NCBI GenBank assembly: GCA_905182555.1
Contig: CAJJBX010000005.1
Span: 124,001-188,000, forward strand
Source: an uncultured Ilumatobacter sp.
Lineage (GTDB): Bacteria; Actinomycetota; Acidimicrobiia; Acidimicrobiales; Ilumatobacteraceae
Direction of reading: 5' to 3'
DNA: 64,000 nucleotides
In this document: positions 1 through 9,721 of the stretch, piece after piece
Layout of the letters: each line of letters begins with the position of its first letter
Numbering within the stretch: the first letter of the stretch is position 1
Notes under the pieces: generated by a model
The model's database searches: none
What the model saw: only the letters and a program-made list of their open reading frames with translations
Told to the model about the DNA's origin: nothing
Program-made: the position numbers and the translations under genes

Positions 1-729
1 GGCAACGGCGGTGCGTAGGCCAGCGAGATTAAAGGTCTTGCTCGCTGAGCCGAGGGTGACCAGGCGACCGACGAACCGCTCGTCGGTGGCGCCCAACGGA
101 ATGAATCCTGGCTGATGGGTCAGATCGCCCCAGATCTCGTCGGTGATCACGAGCAGGTCGTGTCGCTCGGCAACATCGGCTACGGCTGCAATTTCATCGT
201 CATCGAAGATGCGGCCCGTCGGGTTGTGCGGGTTGCAAAACAGGATGATCTTCGTCGTGTCGTCGATTGCTGCTTCGAATCGTTCGACGTCAAGCTTCCA
301 GCCGTCGGTGATCAGCGGCACCTCGATCCGTCGGCGGCCGCTGTTCGCAATCGCATCGAGGAACGGGTAATAGATCGGCGTGAACACGACAACACCGTCA
401 CCAGGATCGGTCGTGTTCCAGAGTGCGGTTTCCAAGGCGTGCAAGGCGCTCGTGAATGGGTGGATCTGTTCGATGTTGGGAGCCCACCCGTGTCGACGTT
501 CCTGCCAATCGGCGTACGCCGGAGCGAGGTCGACAGCAAACGGCCCATACCCGAGGTCGCCACGTTCGGTGTGGGCACGGATGGCCGTGATGACCGGTGC
601 CGGCGGGTCGAAGTCCATGTCGGCGACCCACGCCGCGAGCACATCAGGACCGTGCTTCGACCACTTGACTCCGACTCGCCCGCGTGCCCGTTCCTCGCTC
701 ACCGTGAGCAGCTCGTCGGGTGTGCCCAT
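1..729 (-). CDS. MalY/PatB-type PLP aminotransferase (cystathionine beta-lyase-like), 3' end outside window
   Basis: Fold-type I PLP enzyme of the MalY/PatB branch, whose members cleave cystathionine or related C-S bonds; the substrate here is not deducible. The frame stays open from ATG 729 to the window edge (243 codons), so the C-terminal third is missing. Visible motifs are WVADMDF (residues 34-40, typical of MalY/PatB), NPHNPTGR (166-173, substrate carboxylate/PLP region), TDEIWGD (196-202, Asp197 contacting the pyridine nitrogen) and SASKTFNLAG with Lys231 as the likely Schiff-base lysine. No frameshift is seen in the visible part. The next gene starts on the same strand 800 bp upstream and need not be cotranscribed. 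Confidence 0.88.
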   Translation of the reverse strand, partial: MGTPDELLTVSEERARGRVGVKWSKHGPDVLAAWVADMDFDPPAPVITAIRAHTERGDLGYGPFAVDLAPAYADWQERRHGWAPNIEQIHPFTSALHALETALWNTTDPGDGVVVFTPIYYPFLDAIANSGRRRIEVPLITDGWKLDVERFEAAIDDTTKIILFCNPHNPTGRIFDDDEIAAVADVAERHDLLVITDEIWGDLTHQPGFIPLGATDERFVGRLVTLGSASKTFNLAGLRTAVA

Positions 730-881
730 GTTCGAACGGTAGTCAGTCGAACCCGACGCCCGATCAGCGAGGCGTCGCGACAGTCACACGCTCCACGACG
801 AACTCGGAACGAAACGGAGCCGATTTCACCGCATACCGTCCCGAGAATCTGGTGGCCGGGTCCAGCCAAGCGGTACGAGGG

Positions 882-1541
882 TCAGGCCGGGCGAATCGGG
901 TTCTTGTACGTGTCGAGGTACACGATCTCGGCCACATCGTCGCGCTTGGCCGGCTTGAAATCGGTGCCCTTCGTATAGGCAACGGGTAGCAGCCCGGCCT
1001 GCGTCATGTGGTCGGGGATCCCGAGGATCTCGGCGGCTTCCTGTTCCTTGCCGAGGTGCAACGTGGTGAGGCAACTGCCGAGGCCACGACTGCGCAGTGC
1101 AAGCTGGAAGCTCCACATGGCCGGCATGATCGAACCCATCAGACCAGCAGCGGCGTTGGCGCTGTTGTCGGTCAGGCGACCGATGATCAGCGGGATCACG
1201 AGCACCGGCACTTCGCCGAGCTTCTGTGCCAGGAAGTTCGCCGAATCGATCACTCGACCCTGCTGAGTGCCCGTGTCAGCCTGATCGGCCGCCGCTGCGA
1301 GGTACTCGCCGCCGGCGTCGCGGTACAGCTTCGCGAGTGCTTCCTTTTTCTCAGCATCGCGGATGACCATCCAGCGCCAGCCCTGCTGGTTGGAACCAGT
1401 TGGGGCCTGCACCGCAAGCTGGAGGCACTCGAGAAGCACATCGTCGGGCACTTCCCGATCGAAGTCGAGGCGTTTACGCACTGCACGCGTTGTCGAAAGG
1501 AGTGCATCAGTTTGATCAAGATCGAAGTCCATACCGCCCAT
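882..1541 (-). CDS. Nitroreductase family FMN oxidoreductase
   Basis: 219-residue NAD(P)H:FMN oxidoreductase of the nitroreductase fold; physiological substrate unknown. The N-terminal RAVRKR and the [10 protein letters not shown] segment (about 47-56) are the usual FMN phosphate and isoalloxazine contacts, and a C-terminal [10 protein letters not shown] segment is the second flavin-binding stretch. The start could be ATG 1541 or ATG 1532; neither has a clear ribosome binding site. It is divergent from the luciferase-like oxidoreductase at 1648. A related but longer nitroreductase lies at 22248-23015. Confidence 0.85.
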   Translation of the reverse strand: MGGMDFDLDQTDALLSTTRAVRKRLDFDREVPDDVLLECLQLAVQAPTGSNQQGWRWMVIRDAEKKEALAKLYRDAGGEYLAAAADQADTGTQQGRVIDSANFLAQKLGEVPVLVIPLIIGRLTDNSANAAAGLMGSIMPAMWSFQLALRSRGLGSCLTTLHLGKEQEAAEILGIPDHMTQAGLLPVAYTKGTDFKPAKRDDVAEIVYLDTYKNPIRPA

Positions 1542-1647
1542 GTTCGCCGAAGTCGGTGGAGTCAGATGTCATCGGCGGCGCAGCACTGGATCGTGGTGGG
1601 CGTCGCTCCACCGTGTCTCGCCGAAGCGAACCGGGCATGCTGGTGAC

Positions 1648-2643
1648 GTGACGACTCCGATCTCGATCCTTGACCTTGCGTTCATCGGTGCTGACGAAAC
1701 GGCTGCCGACGCGTTCCGGACGAGCGTGTCGATCGCGCAGCGCGCCGAACAGCGTGGATACGAGCGCATCTGGTACGCCGAGCATCACAACATGGCGTCG
1801 ATTGCGTCATCAGCGACCAGCGTGCTCATCGCCCACGTTGCTGCGCACACGTCGTCGATCCGTCTCGGTTCGGGTGGCATTATGTTGCCCAACCATTCGC
1901 CACTTGCGATCGCCGAGCAGTTCGGCACACTCGCCACGTTGCACCCCGAGCGAATCGACCTTGGGCTCGGTCGGGCGCCCGGCAGCGATCAGAACACAAT
2001 GCGCGCCATGCGCACCGACCCTCGTGCGTCTGACCGATTCCCCGACGACATCCGCGAGCTACAGGGCTACCTGGGCGCTGCGTCGATCGTTCCCGGCGTC
2101 ATTGCCGTACCGGGTGCCGGCACCAACGTGCCGCTCTACATCCTCGGGTCGTCACTCTTTGGCGCACGCCTGGCCGCGAGGTTTGGGCTGCCATATGCCT
2201 TCGCTTCACACTTTGCTCCGACGCATTTGGTCGATGCAATCGCGACGTATCGCAACGAGTTCCAACCGTCCGAGCAGCTGAGCGAGCCCCATGCCATGGC
2301 CGGCATCAACGTCATCGCATCGGAAACTGAAGACGATGCCGAACGACAACGAGTCGATGTGAGCCGCCGACGGATCGCCCGTTTCGTCACCCCGAGCCGC
2401 GAGCTCAGTCCTGCCGAGGCCGACGATCTCCTCTCGTCACCGCAGGGCCAACAGATCGCCCAGATGATGCACTACACCGCTGCCGGCACGGCCGAAACGG
2501 TGCATCGGTACCTCGAGAACTTCGCCGAAGCTGTCGGCGTCGACGAGTTGATGACCGTGCACCCGTCACCGACGATCAATGAGCGTCTCCGCTCCATTGA
2601 TCTGCTCGCAGACGCCCGAGACGCAGTTTCTGTCGCTGTCTGA
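1648..2643 (+). CDS. LLM-class flavin-dependent oxidoreductase
   Basis: 331-residue luciferase-like monooxygenase of the MsnO8/YhbW-like group, which has a TIM barrel using reduced FMN or F420; the substrate is unknown. The start is GTG 1648, where the family N-terminus ([12 protein letters not shown]) begins, although the frame is open from 1540. The strand motif WYAEHHN, the [19 protein letters not shown] segment (barrel strand and flavin-phosphate loop) and [12 protein letters not shown] are all characteristic. It is divergent from the nitroreductase with about 100 bp between them, so the two flavoenzymes may share a control region (inference). Confidence 0.85.
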   Translation: MTTPISILDLAFIGADETAADAFRTSVSIAQRAEQRGYERIWYAEHHNMASIASSATSVLIAHVAAHTSSIRLGSGGIMLPNHSPLAIAEQFGTLATLHPERIDLGLGRAPGSDQNTMRAMRTDPRASDRFPDDIRELQGYLGAASIVPGVIAVPGAGTNVPLYILGSSLFGARLAARFGLPYAFASHFAPTHLVDAIATYRNEFQPSEQLSEPHAMAGINVIASETEDDAERQRVDVSRRRIARFVTPSRELSPAEADDLLSSPQGQQIAQMMHYTAAGTAETVHRYLENFAEAVGVDELMTVHPSPTINERLRSIDLLADARDAVSVAV

Positions 2644-2668
2644 CGCTGTCGGGCTCACAAGCTGTCTC

Positions 2669-2688
2669 ATTTGTGTGAACAATTGCGG
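2669..2688 (+). repeat. Degenerate copy of a dispersed 3'-end motif
   Basis: The 20 bases ATTTGTGTGAACAATTGCGG differ at four positions from the motif TTTTGTGTGAGCGATAGCGG seen at 24376-24395 (minus strand); a third near-identical copy is at 48429-48448. This copy lies between the convergent 3' ends of the LLM oxidoreductase and thioredoxin genes. Function unknown. The rest of 2644-2806 shows no gene. Confidence 0.35.
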
Positions 2689-2806
2689 CGTCGGTTTCCG
2701 CAACCGCTCACAGAAATCGCCGAAGGTCCGACACCATTGCGGTACCGGGTCCTCAGCTGGGCAGACTGGGGGAAGGAGCAGAGTGGTGGCGGGAGCCTTT
2801 GCCGCG

Positions 2807-3202
2807 TCAGTCGGTGTCGGTGTCGGTGTCGGTGTCGGAGCTGGCTGATTCTTTAACCATCTGTGCTCGCACTTCGTCCATATCAAGCGCCTTGACCTGA
2901 CCGATCAGGTCGTCGAGTGCGTGGCCGGGCAGCGCACCCGGCTGCGAAAAGACCTGGATGCCGTCACGGAAAATCATGAGCGTCGGGATCGAACGAATCT
3001 CAAGAGCGCCAGCAATTTCGTGCTCGGCCTCGGTGTCGATTTTCGCGAAGGTAATTTCGGGGTCCTTTTCGGACGCCGCTTCGAACGTCGGTCCAAAGGA
3101 CTTGCAGGGGCCGCACCATTCGGCCCAAAAATCAACGAGCACGATGCCGTCGGCTGTGACGGTCTGCTGAAACTGGTCACTGGTGAGATCGATTGTTGCC
3201 AT
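2807..3202 (-). CDS. trxA: Thioredoxin with an Asp-Thr repeat tail
   Basis: Cytosolic thiol-disulfide oxidoreductase of 131 residues. The redox motif WCGPCK is at residues 29-34, the cis-proline IPT near residue 75, and buried Asp24 is in VDFWAEWC. The start is ATG 3202, which has a good ribosome binding site (AGGAGAAC) and gives the normal thioredoxin N-terminus; the frame is open 44 codons further upstream without family similarity. After a normal C-terminal helix the protein ends in an extension finishing in repeated Asp-Thr, encoded by five hexamer repeats (2810-2839). No thioredoxin reductase is nearby. Confidence 0.93.
   Translation of the reverse strand: MATIDLTSDQFQQTVTADGIVLVDFWAEWCGPCKSFGPTFEAASEKDPEITFAKIDTEAEHEIAGALEIRSIPTLMIFRDGIQVFSQPGALPGHALDDLIGQVKALDMDEVRAQMVKESASSDTDTDTDTD
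2810..2839. repeat. Hexanucleotide tandem repeat (GTCGGT, about 5 units)
   Basis: Five consecutive copies of GTCGGT on the plus strand, directly before the thioredoxin stop codon. They encode the Asp-Thr tail on the minus strand. Such a repeat can change length by slipped-strand replication in whole codons pairs, so tail length may vary between strains (inference). Confidence 0.8.
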
Positions 3203-3343
3203 GAGCTGTTCTCCTTGTTCGGGGGCACCAACTTCAACCAACCGGGCAAGGCACCTATTCCATCGACGCCTCGTGGCAGAGTAATCAATGGAATACAGAA
3301 GACGCGATGGAGGCGGGGTCAGCAGGCCAAGCACTTCGCGTCA

Positions 3344-5206
3344 TTAAAGATCAAGCAGCGAGGCACCTGGTGGCGCCATGGGCGCGAACCGTTCTACCCG
3401 GAGCGTGCGCGCCGGGCGCCCATAGTGGTAGCCCTGCACAACTCGGATTCCGACCATCGCGACCGCGCGAGCCATCTCATCGTTTTCGACACCCTCTGCG
3501 ACGAGGCGGAGCCCGAGTCGATTGGCCAGCGCGACGACTGAGTCGACAAACGGGTCGTCGCGGCGCTGCCTGATCATGCGGGCGACAAACCGACGTTCGA
3601 TTTTGAGCTCGTCGACGTCGAAGAGGTCGAGCCGAGCCAAGGACGATGCCGCCTGTCCAAAATCGTCCAATGAAAGCGACACCCCAGTCGAACGGATTCG
3701 CTGCGCCGCTGGGACGGCGCCGTCTGTGCAGGCGTCGGCGGCATACTCGACCACCTCGAGCGTGAGTCGCCGTGGGTCAAACCCCGTCGTTGCGAGGAGG
3801 AACTCGACTTCTGCTCCGAAGTCCCTGCTTCGAATGTCGCGCAACGAGACGTTGACCGAGAGCCGAATGTGACCAGGCCACGAGATCGCCGCCTCAATTG
3901 AACGCCGCAGCATTGCCACCGAGAATTCATGCTGCTTACCAGCCAGCCTGACGTGCTCGAGCAGTTCCGCTGCGCCCACCACTCCGAGGCGGGGATGATC
4001 CCACCGAGCCAACGCTTCGCCACCAACAACTTCGCCGGTCAGAATGTCGATCTGCGGCTGGAACCATGGCCGAATGTGCCCCGACTCGATCGCGTCCACA
4101 AGCCCCTGCATGAGCATGATGCGCCGCTCCGTATGCGGGTTGTCTTCAGGTCGGTACCACGTGGGGCCGGCACCCTCTCGCTTGGCGCGATACATGGCAA
4201 TGTCGGCGTAACGCAGCAAAAGACGGGGAGGCGCGGCATACGTGTGCGCCAGACCAATCGACGCCCGGACCGCGAGAGAAACGCCGTGCACCCAGGTTGT
4301 TGGTTGCATGCAGCGGTCGATTGCTTCGGCAAACTCGTCCGCCCGAGCAACAGGTCCGGGAACGACGGCGGCGAACTCGTCACCGCCGAGGCGCACAACG
4401 AGAACTTCGTCGTCGATCCCGGCAAGCCGACGCGCCACCTCACGCAAGACGTGATCACCGACGTCGTGACCGAGGCTGTCGTTGATCTCTTTGAAGTGGT
4501 CAATGTCGAGCAGCAACAGCGCAACTGGCCGCGCCGTGTCGCCGCGGCCATCGAGAACGGCACGCAGAACACGCCGGTTCGGAAGCCCCGTGAGCGCGTC
4601 GTGGTCTGCCTCATACTGCGCTGCAGTCGCTACTTCTTCGGCATGGAGCAATGCGCCGCTGCGGTTCAACACAATATGACCAACGATAAACAACCCGGCG
4701 CCGATCACCATTGGTCCCGTATCCAAGCCGAAGATCAGCGCCGGCGCCACGAAGGTGAACATCGTGATCACGGCGAGGCCGCGAAGCCAACTTTGCGGAA
4801 CGTACGGACTGTTCGATGCGAGCGACCCGATGGCCACGATTGCAATTCCGAGGTAACCCGACGGAGCAACAAGAACGACGACGAGCATGAGGAGATGCTC
4901 GACGAATAGATAGCTCCCGAGTTCCTCGGTCACCGAGGCCTTCCGGCGCCGCACGACGACGGTGGCGATCAACTGAACGGCTGCGATCAGAAATGCCAGG
5001 GGGACCCGGTATGGCCCGAAGGGCAGCAGGATGACGAGCGCACAAATAGCGACCGTCAGCCCGACTCGCTGACTCAGAGGATCGGGGCGCCGCCACGGAA
5101 CCGGCACCTTGTATGGCCCGCTCGAAAGTGCCGCCATCCCATCGGAGGCCATGGATGACGACGCCACAATCAGCTCTTCGGTAGATTCTGAAAAATCTGA
5201 AGACAA
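3344..5206 (-). CDS. Membrane-bound GGDEF-EAL cyclic-di-GMP signalling protein
   Basis: 620 residues if started at TTG 5206; in-frame GTG and ATG codons at residues 14, 19 and 24 are alternatives, and none has a convincing ribosome binding site. Residues about 50-190 form several hydrophobic helices, a membrane sensor without a named domain. The GGDEF domain (about 195-355) has an intact GGDEF motif at 274-278 but no RxxD inhibitory site five residues before it. The EAL domain (about 370-610) keeps EAL (397-399), the Asn of VNVS, DDFG (514-517), the Lys of LKIE, the Glu of AEGVE and QGYH, although loop 6 is unusual (DDFGQAASSL). Both synthesis and hydrolysis of c-di-GMP are therefore possible; the actual direction is unknown. 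Confidence 0.9.
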   Translation of the reverse strand: MSSDFSESTEELIVASSSMASDGMAALSSGPYKVPVPWRRPDPLSQRVGLTVAICALVILLPFGPYRVPLAFLIAAVQLIATVVVRRRKASVTEELGSYLFVEHLLMLVVVLVAPSGYLGIAIVAIGSLASNSPYVPQSWLRGLAVITMFTFVAPALIFGLDTGPMVIGAGLFIVGHIVLNRSGALLHAEEVATAAQYEADHDALTGLPNRRVLRAVLDGRGDTARPVALLLLDIDHFKEINDSLGHDVGDHVLREVARRLAGIDDEVLVVRLGGDEFAAVVPGPVARADEFAEAIDRCMQPTTWVHGVSLAVRASIGLAHTYAAPPRLLLRYADIAMYRAKREGAGPTWYRPEDNPHTERRIMLMQGLVDAIESGHIRPWFQPQIDILTGEVVGGEALARWDHPRLGVVGAAELLEHVRLAGKQHEFSVAMLRRSIEAAISWPGHIRLSVNVSLRDIRSRDFGAEVEFLLATTGFDPRRLTLEVVEYAADACTDGAVPAAQRIRSTGVSLSLDDFGQAASSLARLDLFDVDELKIERRFVARMIRQRRDDPFVDSVVALANRLGLRLVAEGVENDEMARAVAMVGIRVVQGYHYGRPARTLRVERFAPMAPPGASLLDL

Positions 5207-5303
5207 AGCCGTTGGTACATACGAATCTCAGAAACTGTACAGCGTGCGCCATTTGTTGTTGCACGCCGGGGCCTGGCTCACCCGAAGGTCACGCCGCGCT
5301 CGA

Positions 5304-6262
5304 TCAGCCCTGTTCGATAGCGGGAAGCACTTCGAAAAGGTCGCCGATCACTGCGTAGTCGGCTTTGACGACCATGTTGGCTGCGGGGTCGATGTTGATG
5401 GCGAGAATCTTCTTCGCCGCCTTCGCTCCCAAACATCCTGGATCGCTCCGCTGATGCCGCAGGCGATATAGAGCTGCGGCGCAATGCGAGTACCCGTTTG
5501 GCCGACCTGATCGCTGTGCGGACGCCAACCGTTGTTCGTCACCGCACGGCTACATCCGACAACGCCGCCGAGGCGTGCTGCCAGCGCTTCGAGCACGTTG
5601 AAACCTTCAGCCGAACCGACGCCGCGGCCTCCACCGATCACGACAGGCGCGGTTGCCAACGTCAGGCCCTCCGACAAGACGACGCGATCTTGGATCACCG
5701 AACGGCTGACCCACTCGGGCAACTCCACGACGTGTTCGGTGATTGTCGCCGTCGCTCCGGCTGCGACTTCTTCGGCTTCAACGGCATGGTGTGCGACCGA
5801 GACGATCGGGAGACGCGACGCGAGCCGCGCCTCCTCGTTGAGCGAGCCCCCCCACTGCACCCGGGTCAACTCCCACACGTGGTCAGTCTTGACCGACACA
5901 CAGTTGGCAACAAACGGAAGGTCGAGCTCAGCAGCAGCCTGCGCGAGCACCTCGTTACCGCGGTCGGTTCCAGATGCCACGATGCCACTGGGGGACAGCC
6001 GCGCAGCGAGCAACGCCACGACCATGCCGTATGCCTCGGGACCGTAGTCGCCAACGGAGTGGCCAGCGATCGACGCGTGATGCGCAACAGCTGCGCCATG
6101 CGCCGAACAGATGTCGGCAAGTCCGACAGCGTCCGCTCCAATCAACAACGCTTCAACCGGCTCGCCGAGTTGCTCGGCTATCGATCGAGCGAAGGCAAAG
6201 GCCTCGAGTGACGCGTCGGCGAGCGTGCCCCGGTCATGTTCGACGACGACGAGCACACTCAT
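5304..6262 (-). CDS. etfA: Electron transfer flavoprotein alpha subunit (one-base frameshift)
   Basis: FAD-binding subunit of ETF, which with EtfB takes electrons from flavin dehydrogenases and passes them to quinone through ETF-QO. From ATG 6262 (overlapping the etfB stop as ATGA) the frame runs through GGGRGVGS and QTGTRIAPQLYIACGISG, then goes out of frame at 5431-5433. The next frame resumes exactly with KILAINIDPAANM and GDLFEVLPAIEQG and stops at 5304. Adding one base to the A run at 5431-5433 (T run on the coding strand) restores a 319-residue protein, the usual EtfA length. Third gene of the DMGDH-etfB-etfA operon. Confidence 0.9.
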
Positions 6263-7074
6263 GCCCCCACCTCCTGCTTGGTGCTTCCTTGCGACCAGAG
6301 GCCGAGTTCCTTCAGCAGTTCGATAACTGCGGGGGCAGCAGCGGCACCTTCGCCGAGAATGATCGTTTCCGACACTTGCTCCTCGGGACGGTTGAGGCGC
6401 ACCATGGTCTGACCGCCGGGGGCTGCCTCCGACGCACCGACGTCGACGGCAAGCTTTTTGGAAGCGAGACGGCCGCGCATCGTTGGGTAGCGCGGCCAGG
6501 TGATGCCTTCCTTCACTCCGATCGCGCACGGCATCGCAAGCTTGTAGACCTCCATGCCAGAGTCAGTCTCGCGCTGCGCTTCGAGCACCGTGTCAGCCCC
6601 ATCGATGCCAGCAGAGATGTTGACGCCTTTGATTGCATTGACCATCGGCCGGCCGAGCGCCTGAGCGACGCGAATCCCGACTTGGAAGCCACCCGTGTCG
6701 GCCGACTCGTTGCCGAAGATCATGACGTCGAATCCACCCTCGGCCGCTTCGATTGCACGGATGGCGTCGGTCATTGCCGATGCTGTTCGCTGCGGATCCC
6801 AGCCCTGCGTTCCGACGTCGACCAGCGTGGCCTTGTTGATGCCAATCGAGGCGGCCCAACGGCACTGCTCGTCGGCTGCTGCAACACCGAGTGTCAGCAC
6901 GTGCGACTCGCCGCCGTGCACCTCGACCAGCTGCACGGCCAGCTCAAGCCCGCATTCTTCGTGCGGGCTCATGGTGTGGCCAAGATTGGTGGCATCGACG
7001 GACTGGCCGTCATCGGTGATGTTGATCTTGGCGCCAGGTGCAGGTACCCGCTTCACGCAAACAAGGACTCTCAT
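6259..7074 (-). CDS. etfB: Electron transfer flavoprotein beta subunit
   Basis: 271 residues, starting MRVLVCVKRVPAPGAKI as is usual for EtfB. The AMP-binding side and the EtfB signature region (about residues 160-195, with VYKLAMPCAIGVKEG and the following PRYPTMRGRL) are clear. The start ATG overlaps the stop of the upstream dehydrogenase gene by four bases and its own stop overlaps the etfA start, so the three genes are almost certainly one transcriptional and translational unit. The partner dehydrogenase is probably the adjacent dimethylglycine dehydrogenase (inference from operon structure and known DMGDH-ETF biochemistry). Confidence 0.94.
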   Translation of the reverse strand: MRVLVCVKRVPAPGAKINITDDGQSVDATNLGHTMSPHEECGLELAVQLVEVHGGESHVLTLGVAAADEQCRWAASIGINKATLVDVGTQGWDPQRTASAMTDAIRAIEAAEGGFDVMIFGNESADTGGFQVGIRVAQALGRPMVNAIKGVNISAGIDGADTVLEAQRETDSGMEVYKLAMPCAIGVKEGITWPRYPTMRGRLASKKLAVDVGASEAAPGGQTMVRLNRPEEQVSETIILGEGAAAAPAVIELLKELGLWSQGSTKQEVGA

Positions 7075-9626
7075 GGTGTTCCTGATCCTCGGCCCTTCAG
7101 TCGTGTGTTTTCGGGGTCGAACGGGCCGTCGGTGCCGACGACGGTTACCGGGAAGTACTCGTTCATGTACATGACTTGAATCTTCGTGCCAGCCGTCGCC
7201 ATTTCCCGCGGGAGGTAGCCCATCAGCACCATCTTGGCAATCGATGGGGCGTAGCCAGCGGTGGTCACGCGTGAGACTCGCTGGTGGCTATCCATGATCG
7301 TGTTGCCATCGAGGTCACACAACGGCTCGTTGCCACCTTGCATCCAACGAGTACGGCCCTGCGAGTCGGTCTGGTCGTCGACGGTCATCGTGCACATCAA
7401 CACTTCCGGGTCACCGGCTTCGCGAGCAGCGAGATAGGCGTCCTTGCCGATGAAGTCGCCGACTTGACCTTGGGGCGGGCGAGGCCGGCTTCGAGCGGGT
7501 TGTACTCGCTTTCGAGCTCGGCGCCCTGTAGGCGGTAGCCCTTCTCAATGCGGCCTGACGTGCCGTATACCCCGCCGCCGGTGGCGCGGATGCCGAGGTC
7601 GGCACCTGCCTCCATGAGTGCGTCCCACAGCATCGGCGCCTTGTCCCATGCAACGTAGATCTCCCAGCCGGTGTCGCCGACGTAGGAGATACGGAACAGC
7701 GTGGCGTTGACCTCTTCGCCACCGAGGTTCAGCTTCACTTCGACGAGCGATCCGTACGACGAGCCCTCGTGTGAGAGGTCGGCATCGGTCAGCTTTGTGA
7801 GCGTGGCCGGAGCGTTCGGGCCCCAGAGGCCGAGTGTCGACACTTCGAGCGTGCGGTCGGTCAACGTGACCGAACCGTCCTTCGGCATGTACTTCTTCAT
7901 CCACGACAGGTCGCGCCCGCCATCAAACACGCCGGTGACGACGACAACGACGTCTTCTGCGGTCCGGTGCATGGTGAGGTCGGAATGGAACCCACCGTCA
8001 GGGGTGAGCCATGGGGTGTACGTCGCGCGGCCAACGGGGCCGATCTTGTTCACGCAGAGGTAGTCGGCGAACTCAACAGCACCGGGACCAGAGATCTCAA
8101 ACTCCTGAAATGCCGACAGGTCAATCAGGCCGACGTTGTCACGCATGTTGAGGTGCTCGCCGACCGTGATCGGGCTCCACCAGCGATTATCCCATTCGAC
8201 TTCGCGTTCCGCGACGTTGTAGCGCTCGGCGAGATCGGCGTTGCTGCCGTACCACTGCGGCCGTTCCCACGTACGGGCCTGGAAGAAGAAGGCGTCAAGC
8301 ACTTCTTGGCGTTCGAACAGCGGCGACACCTGCAGGTTGCGGCGGTTCTCCCACTGCTCGGCGGGATGCACAATGCCGTAGGTCTTGTTGAAGTGTTCTT
8401 CGGCGCGGCTCCAGATGTGCTCGTCGTTGCGCTCGTGGTCGTAGAAGCGGGCGATGTCGGCGCCGTGGGCGTCGATCACTCGCGGGTAGCCATAGGTCAT
8501 CCACTCGGCGACGACCTGGGCCATGCCCGGGCCTTCCTTGACCCAGACGGCGGCTGCCGACCAGAGGTTGCGGACTTCGGTGGTCTCGCCTAGGCACGGC
8601 ATGGCGTCAGGTGTGAGCGAGAGCAGGCCGTTGATGGCGTACTTGATTTCGGCGTCACCGAGCATGTCCATCAGCTCGATTGCTTCTTCCATCTGCTGGT
8701 CGAAGTCGTCGGGCGTGAACGGCATCTCGGTCGGGCTGAGCGCTGCCTCTTCGTTCGACGGGATGTCGTCGGGGTGGTGCAGGATCGGGCGGTGAGCGTA
8801 GGAGCCGACTTCCATCGAGCCCGAGGACTGCCGCTCGTAGCAGAACGTGTCCATGTCACGAACAATCGGGTAGCTGATCTCGCTCTGCGTCTCGGCGAGG
8901 ATGTCCATTGGACCGACGTCGGCCATCTGGTGGACGGCGGGCACGAGCGGGATGGTGGCGCCGGCCATGTTGGCAATACGGTTCGACCAGACGCCACAGG
9001 CGACAACGACGTACTCGGCTTCAATCCGGCCTTTGTCAGTCACCACGGCGGTGACCTTCTGGAGCCCGGTGCCGGGCTCATCCTCGGTCTCGACGTCGAG
9101 CACTTCAGTGTTGGCGAACACCTTGAGGCCGGTCTTTTCGATCGCCTCGTTGCGGAAAAGTGTGCCGGTGTCGAGGGAGTCGACGACGCTGACGCTGGGG
9201 CAACTGAAGCCACCGAGGATTACATTTTCATTGATGAACGGCACGAGCTCTTTGACCTGCGCCGGGGTCAGCAGTTCGGCCTCAACGCCCCACGCCTTCG
9301 CAGACGTCATCCGGCGCTGGAACTCGTCCATCCGCTCGGGTGTGCGGGCCACTTCGATGCCACCGGAGTCAACGCTGCGTTCGACGTCGCGGTACTGGTT
9401 GGCGCTCTGCACACCGAGCAGTGCCATCTCCTTGTTGTGATCGACCGGGAAGATGAAGTTCGATGCATGACCAGTCGAACCACCGGGGTTCGGGAGAGGG
9501 CCCTTGTCGATGAGCACCATGTCAGTCCAGCCAAGTCGGGCGAGAGTGGCCCACCAGGCAGTTGCCGACGATTCCGGCGCCAATGACGACGACCTTGGCG
9601 GTAGTGGGGAATTCTTGGTCACTCAT
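7071..9626 (-). CDS. Dimethylglycine/sarcosine dehydrogenase-type FAD-GcvT fusion (two frameshifts)
   Basis: Oxidative N-demethylase in which an N-terminal FAD (DAO-type) domain oxidises the methylamine and a C-terminal GcvT/AMT-like domain passes the methylene group to tetrahydrofolate. ATG 9626 begins MSDQEFPTTAKVVVIGAGIVGN, the Rossmann FAD motif. An extra base near 9542-9547 then shifts the frame, and NPGGSTGHASNF follows, its His matching the covalent FAD site of DMGDH/DMGO. A second, one-base-short shift lies near 7456-7460 between KVKSA and DFIGKDAYLAA. The rest ends at TGA 7071. Corrected length is about 851 residues, as expected. Substrate choice between dimethylglycine and sarcosine cannot be settled here. 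Confidence 0.85.
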
Positions 9627-9701
9627 GGAGGCGCTCGCTTCGGAAAGGCAAAGAGTTGCGAAAGGGGCCTGACCCCATACGTAACTATTCGAGGCTGACA
9701 G

Positions 9702-9717
9702 TGGTGATATATCAACA
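9702..9717. promoter_or_regulatory. Candidate GntR operator in the divergent GntR/DMGDH region
   Basis: TGGTGATATATCAACA contains the perfect 10-bp palindrome TGATATATCA, extended outward to TG.TGATATATCA.CA. It lies 5 bp before the GntR start codon and 85 bp upstream of the DMGDH start. Short AT-rich palindromes between a FCD-type GntR gene and its divergent target are the usual operator arrangement. Assignment is by position and symmetry only. Confidence 0.45.
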
Positions 9718-9721
9718 GAGT

